A stretch of 64,000 nt of DNA from Coniella vitis. Lineage: Eukaryota > Ascomycota > Sordariomycetes > Diaporthales > Schizoparmaceae. The DNA lies in assembly GCA_011317545.1 (NCBI GenBank), contig WUJK01000011.1, forward strand, positions 1,627,501 to 1,691,500, given 5' to 3'. The position numbers and the translations under genes are program-made. This document shows, piece by piece, positions 59,941 to 64,000 of this stretch (position 1 is its first letter; each line of letters starts with the position of its first letter). Under the pieces are notes generated by a model. It saw only the letters and a program-made list of their open reading frames with translations, made no database searches and was not told where the DNA came from.

Positions 59941-62616
59941 ATGAATATCATCCAGGGCAACAATCTCCTCGATCCGTCATCTCTCGACGCAGGTATGGTG
60001 CTAATCCGTCATCTCTCATCCACACCAGCAAGACTTCCCCTACCATCTCCCAGGTAAGTATCCACCGCTAACATCCCTTGGGCCAGTCGACTACGATCCC
60101 ATTCACCATCTGAACGCGCTCTTCTCGCACCCTTCCACTGCCGTTTCCTCGATATCTCGCGTATCCACGAGCCTCCAAGCCCACAAAGACAATCTCTCGG
60201 CCTCCATATCCGCCCAAGAAACCTCGCAAGCATGGCGTCCCGATTCGTCGCTCGAGCGTATGCAAACTGCCCAGGTCGAGCTGGCTTCGCTCTTCCAGCG
60301 CATCGAAGGCGTGCGCACCCGCGCCCAGCAGACGGAGCGTGACATTACCACCATGACAGCCGAGATCAAGCGGCTTGATGGAACCAAACGCAACCTGACT
60401 CTCAGCATGACGGCCCTCAAGCGTCTGCAGATGCTGACGACAGCCTACGAGCAGTTGCGCGGGCTGGCGCGCACGCGCCAGTACCGTGAGTGTGCTGGCC
60501 TGCTCCTCGCCGTGCTGCAGCTCATGAAGCACTTCAACAGCTACCGCAGCATCGAGCAGATTGCTGTGCTCAGCCGCAACGTCGCCGAGCTACAGAGGGA
60601 GCTGCTGGAGCAGGTCTGTGAGGACTTTGAGATGGCCTTTGCCAAGGGAGAAATTGTCACGCGGCGAGGCACCCTGATCGAGGCGTGTCTGGTCGCTGAC
60701 GCGCTGGGAGATAGTGCAAAGAGTAGGATTGTAACGTGGTACGTCAATACGGAGCTGAGAGAGTACCGCCAAGTCTTTAGAGGCAACGATGAGGCTGGTA
60801 GCCTTGACAACATTGGCAGACGTTATGCCTGGTTCAAGCGCATGCTCAAGACTCATGAAGATGAACACGCTGTAATCTTCCCACCCCATTGGAGAGTGAA
60901 TGAATTACTCGCCATGTCCTTCTGCGATGGCACAAGGGAAGACTTCAAGGGCATCCTGGAAAAGAGCATGCGGCGGACCGACGGCAACAAGATCAATGTC
61001 AACCTGCTGCTTAGTTGCTTGCAAGAGACAATGGACTTTGAGCAAGGGCTTGAGAAGCGATTTGAGGCCGGCTTGCCACGGGCTAGTATCGATACTCTCA
61101 GCTCAGCAGATGACCGTACCCAAAACTTCAACGGCTCCATCTCTGTGGCTTTCGAGCCATATCTAAGCCTCTGGGTTGAGTCCCAGGACAAGGCGTTGGC
61201 TGTCATGATCCCCAAATATAAGAATGGTATCCTTATACCAGAAGACGAGGAGTTCTCGACCAGTGCTGTCATACCCTCAGCCATTGAGCTCTTCCAGTTC
61301 TACAAGATCACGCTCTCCCAATGCGCCAAGTTATCGACTGGAGAGCGATTATATGATTTGGCCAAGATCCTGGCCAGGTATCTTGATGAGTATGCGCAGC
61401 AAGTCTTACTAGGCTATTTACAGCGCGGAGGCCTCCAAGGCCCGAGTCTCAAAGACGTTGTGTTGGTCTTGAACACTGCCGATTTCTGGCACACAAACAC
61501 AAACCAGCTGGAAGAGAACATCAAGAAGCGGATAGACGCAGAACTCAAACCCAAGATTGACCTGTCCTCACAGGCAGACACATTTTTGGGAGTGGCGAGT
61601 GCCTCGGTCCAGGCCTTGGTGCAGAAAGTCGAGGCTGATTGCGAGGGACCGTGGAGGGAAATGAAGAACACAAACTGGAGAGACATGGAGAGCGTGGGTG
61701 ACACTAGCTCATATGTTGGTGAGCTCTTGAAGCACATCAACGCTCAAGCGCAAGAGATTCTCCCGCTCATTGTCAAGCAACAATACGCAAGAGCCTTCTG
61801 TGACAAGCTCGTCGACCGCCTGGCAGTAACATATATCAACAATATTGTGTTGTGCCGTCCAATCTCTGAAGGTGGAGCTGAGCAGGTACGTCTTTCTCCC
61901 CGCGTGAGCGACCAAAAACAAGTCACTAACTCGAGTAGATGCTGTTGGACAAGTATACCCTCGCCAAGGACTTTGAGAAGCTCCTCACCTTCCACAACTC
62001 GTCGACGTCGAGTGCTCCAGCCTCGTATATCAAGCGTGTCAACCAAAGCATGACACGCGTTGACCCGCTGCTCAAGACACTCCAGGTCCGACCGTCACCA
62101 CCCGAGGGGCTCGTGCAGGCCTACCTCATCCACATTGGCGACCGTTCCGATATGAATTTCAAAAAGATCCTCGAACTCAAAGGTGTTCGTAAGCAGGATC
62201 ACGCCCATCTGCTCGAGCTCTTTGCCATTCACCGGGATGGCACAGGTGCTGGCAAGCAGCTAGTCGATAGTTCGCCGCTGATTACGCCACTTGTACTGAC
62301 GTCTGCCTCAGCTCTGGGTAGCACCGGCCTGCCTGGAATGACTTTGCCGGGTGGCCCTGGCTCGGCAGGGCTGCAGGGCCGCTTTGACGCGGCCTCGCTT
62401 GGCGAGCGACTGCTGAGTGCCGCACGTGACGCCTCGGACCGTTTGGGCACGCCGACACCAGGGGGCCCAGCAGCTGCTCTGGGAGACAAGGCCACGATCA
62501 ATGACAATCTCAAGAACATTGGCAAGTTTTTCAGAAGGGACATCGGAGTGCGCTTTGGAAAAAGGGACATCACACCAACTGGTGGTGGTCTGGGCGGTGA
62601 TGACCAACATATATAA
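59941..62616 (+). CDS. vps53: GARP complex subunit Vps53
   Basis: Subunit of the Vps51-Vps54 GARP tether that receives endosome-derived vesicles at the late Golgi. Exons read as 59941-59992, 60087-61885 and 61939-62616, giving 842 residues. The N-terminal Vps53 domain is clear: VDYDPIHHLNALFSHPST, TMTAEIKRLDGTKRNLTLS, LKRLQMLTTAYEQLRGLART, YRSIEQIAVLSRNVAELQRE and EYRQVFRGNDEAGSLDNI. The C-terminal part has LLKTLQVRPSPPEGLVQAYL and the ending DNLKNIGKFFRRDIG typical of fungal Vps53. The N-terminal coiled-coil region could be mistaken for a COG subunit, but these segments point to Vps53. The introns are 94 and 53 nt with CTAAC branch points. The second intron joins GAEQ to MLLDKYTL. The start is the first ATG of the short 52-nt exon. 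Confidence 0.95.
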
Positions 62617-64000
62617 TCAATGCTTCCTGCAGTCAGCACCGGGCATACCCTTGGGAGGTGCTGCCATCTGCATTCGCTCAAAAATATACAGACAGTTGCA
62701 AGGATGCAGGCGCTATCTTGTCAGAACACTATCGAGGCTTGCGTTCAGCGTGCCCTTGGGGTGAATGAGCAACCACCAGCTTACCACCTAGGCATGTACG
62801 TACTGCGCAGGTTGACCAAGAAAACGTCAGACGACCTGTCTAGAAGTACCATGTACATATACTCAACCTGCAAGACCCGCTCGCTTGGGCCCGGTATAAC
62901 ACGCGATTTGCTGGCTGGGATTTGGCTTCCAGGGGCAGCAGCTTACTTCTTCACCCTAGTACTATGTATAAGCCAGCAAGGCTGACTCCAGGTCTATCCT
63001 TTCTATTCCTTTGTGAATTTTGGGGGCTACACACCACAGCCCCCCTCTTCTGTGGTCTATGCAGTGGCAATGTTTTGCAAGATGGTGGAAGACTGACCCT
63101 CTGCCCTTGCCCGGTTGTCGTCTTGTCCCTGCCCACTGTGGGCGTATATTGGATTCGTCTCAAAAATGTCGGTTGGTGGCACACACTGCGCAAGGTTGCC
63201 GAGGTTGGTACTTCTCGATTCTGTCCTGCCCCGTCACCACGGAGCCTGACAGCCTTGAGCCTTGACGATCGCCGCATTCCTCAGCCCGTCAACATCAACG
63301 ACTGTGGCCAAAAGGGTCTAGAATGCAACTCCAGCCAGGTGTCATCGCAGCACTGAACACGCCGAGTCCGCCAGATCCACGAGACCAGAGGCCACAACTC
63401 TGCCCACCCTTGCCGAATCCGCCCGCTGCAGCGCTGACTTGAATGATGCAAGCCTCCCCGCGATGGATCGCAACGCCGAATCCTTCTCCTGGCCGCCGCC
63501 CGCTGCCACTACCACTGTCGCCTAGCTTGGTTTCACGTACGAGCAAAGTTGTTTCTACAGCCCTCAGAGCTCGTTGTTCTTTTCCATTTCCCATCTCTGC
63601 CCTTGAAATGTGTATCGCAACGGTGGTGGTCAATTCGATCAGGCGAACCATCTCCTGTCTGTGCCGTTATCAAATCCAGCGTCAAGTGGACATTGTCTTG
63701 ACTGCGCGATCGCCAAGAGGACCCTCAGCGCGCTTTCTTGTTGTTTGTCCTGCCAGAGTGGGCTGTGGCGTTGGTACCTGCGTGGTGCATGGTGTGGATT
63801 GACGGTTGGGGCCAAATTTTGAAGGAGGACCGAAAAGGGCTGTTGCAAGCACACCCTCGCGCCATACGTTCTCTCTCTCTCTCGCTCTCACTCATTCGCT
63901 TCACTCAACTTTTTTTTTTTCTCTCCTATCTTTGCCAGAAGTTGTCTGCATTCGCTTCTATCCCGTTTCACGTTGTGGTGGCAGTTTATGTGCCTGTTTG
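62617..64000. other. Right-end region, probable leader of a gene beyond the window
   Basis: No coding region is recognised. From about 63850 the plus strand becomes CT-rich (CTCTCTCTCGCTCTCACTC, then a T-run at about 63910), as fungal 5' leaders do. A gene starting to the right is likely but not seen. Confidence 0.35.
62960..62968 (+). repeat. TACTATGTA motif copy
   Basis: Exact 9-mer about 350 bp downstream of vps53. Confidence 0.7.

Noticed and set aside
59941..62616. Assignment of this gene as COG complex subunit 4
   Set aside because: First impression from the coiled-coil N-terminus and tether-like length; the segments LKRLQMLTTAYEQLR, EYRQVFRGNDEAGSLDNI and NIGKFFRRD belong to Vps53.

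Overview
The window is nuclear DNA of a filamentous ascomycete (Pezizomycotina). The evidence is short spliceosomal introns (about 50-100 nt, GTRNGY donors, CTRAC-type branch points, YAG acceptors), CT-rich 5' leaders, a cyt-18-like mitochondrial tyrosyl-tRNA synthetase, a fungal Zn2Cys6 regulator and an ascomycete-type Hsp70 of the Ssb family. The sequence does not fix the genus. No tRNA, rRNA, CRISPR array or intact transposon was recognised. All exon boundaries were read by eye from splice consensus plus family resemblance.

Layout. (1) 1-1305: no gene. (2) 1306-3855: ssb1, the ribosome-associated Hsp70, with seven exons. (3) 3856-30187: a gene desert of about 26 kb with many microsatellites and short palindromes. 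It holds only one convincing small conserved gene (26496-26768) and one doubtful membrane micro-ORF (4774-4956). (4) 30188-47867: a dense housekeeping block. It contains rpb1 (-), swd1 (-), thg1 (+), dsk2 (+), npr2 (+), the mitochondrial TyrRS gene msy1 (-) and sdh4 (+). swd1/thg1 and msy1/sdh4 are divergent pairs; npr2/msy1 are convergent across 216 bp. (5) 47868-59940: a second gene-poor stretch carrying a Zn2Cys6 transcription factor (52839-54686) and a GH18 chitinase-like gene (56990-58325) whose catalytic residues are replaced. (6) 59941-62616: vps53 (GARP tethering complex), followed by a gene-free end that looks like the leader of a gene to the right.

The core genes serve unrelated basic processes: translation (Ssb, Thg1, TyrRS), transcription and chromatin (Rpb1, Swd1), protein quality control (Dsk2), TORC1 signalling (Npr2), respiration (Sdh4) and Golgi retrieval (Vps53). 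They form no operon-like pathway.

The main points for a second look are these. The GH18 protein reads as a pseudoenzyme. A 9-10 bp motif, TACTATGTA(C), occurs 17 times, all outside coding sequence, including one perfect 20-bp palindrome. thg1 has an open upstream frame that would give a mitochondrial-type N-terminus if intron 1 is retained. The gene deserts themselves are also unexplained.
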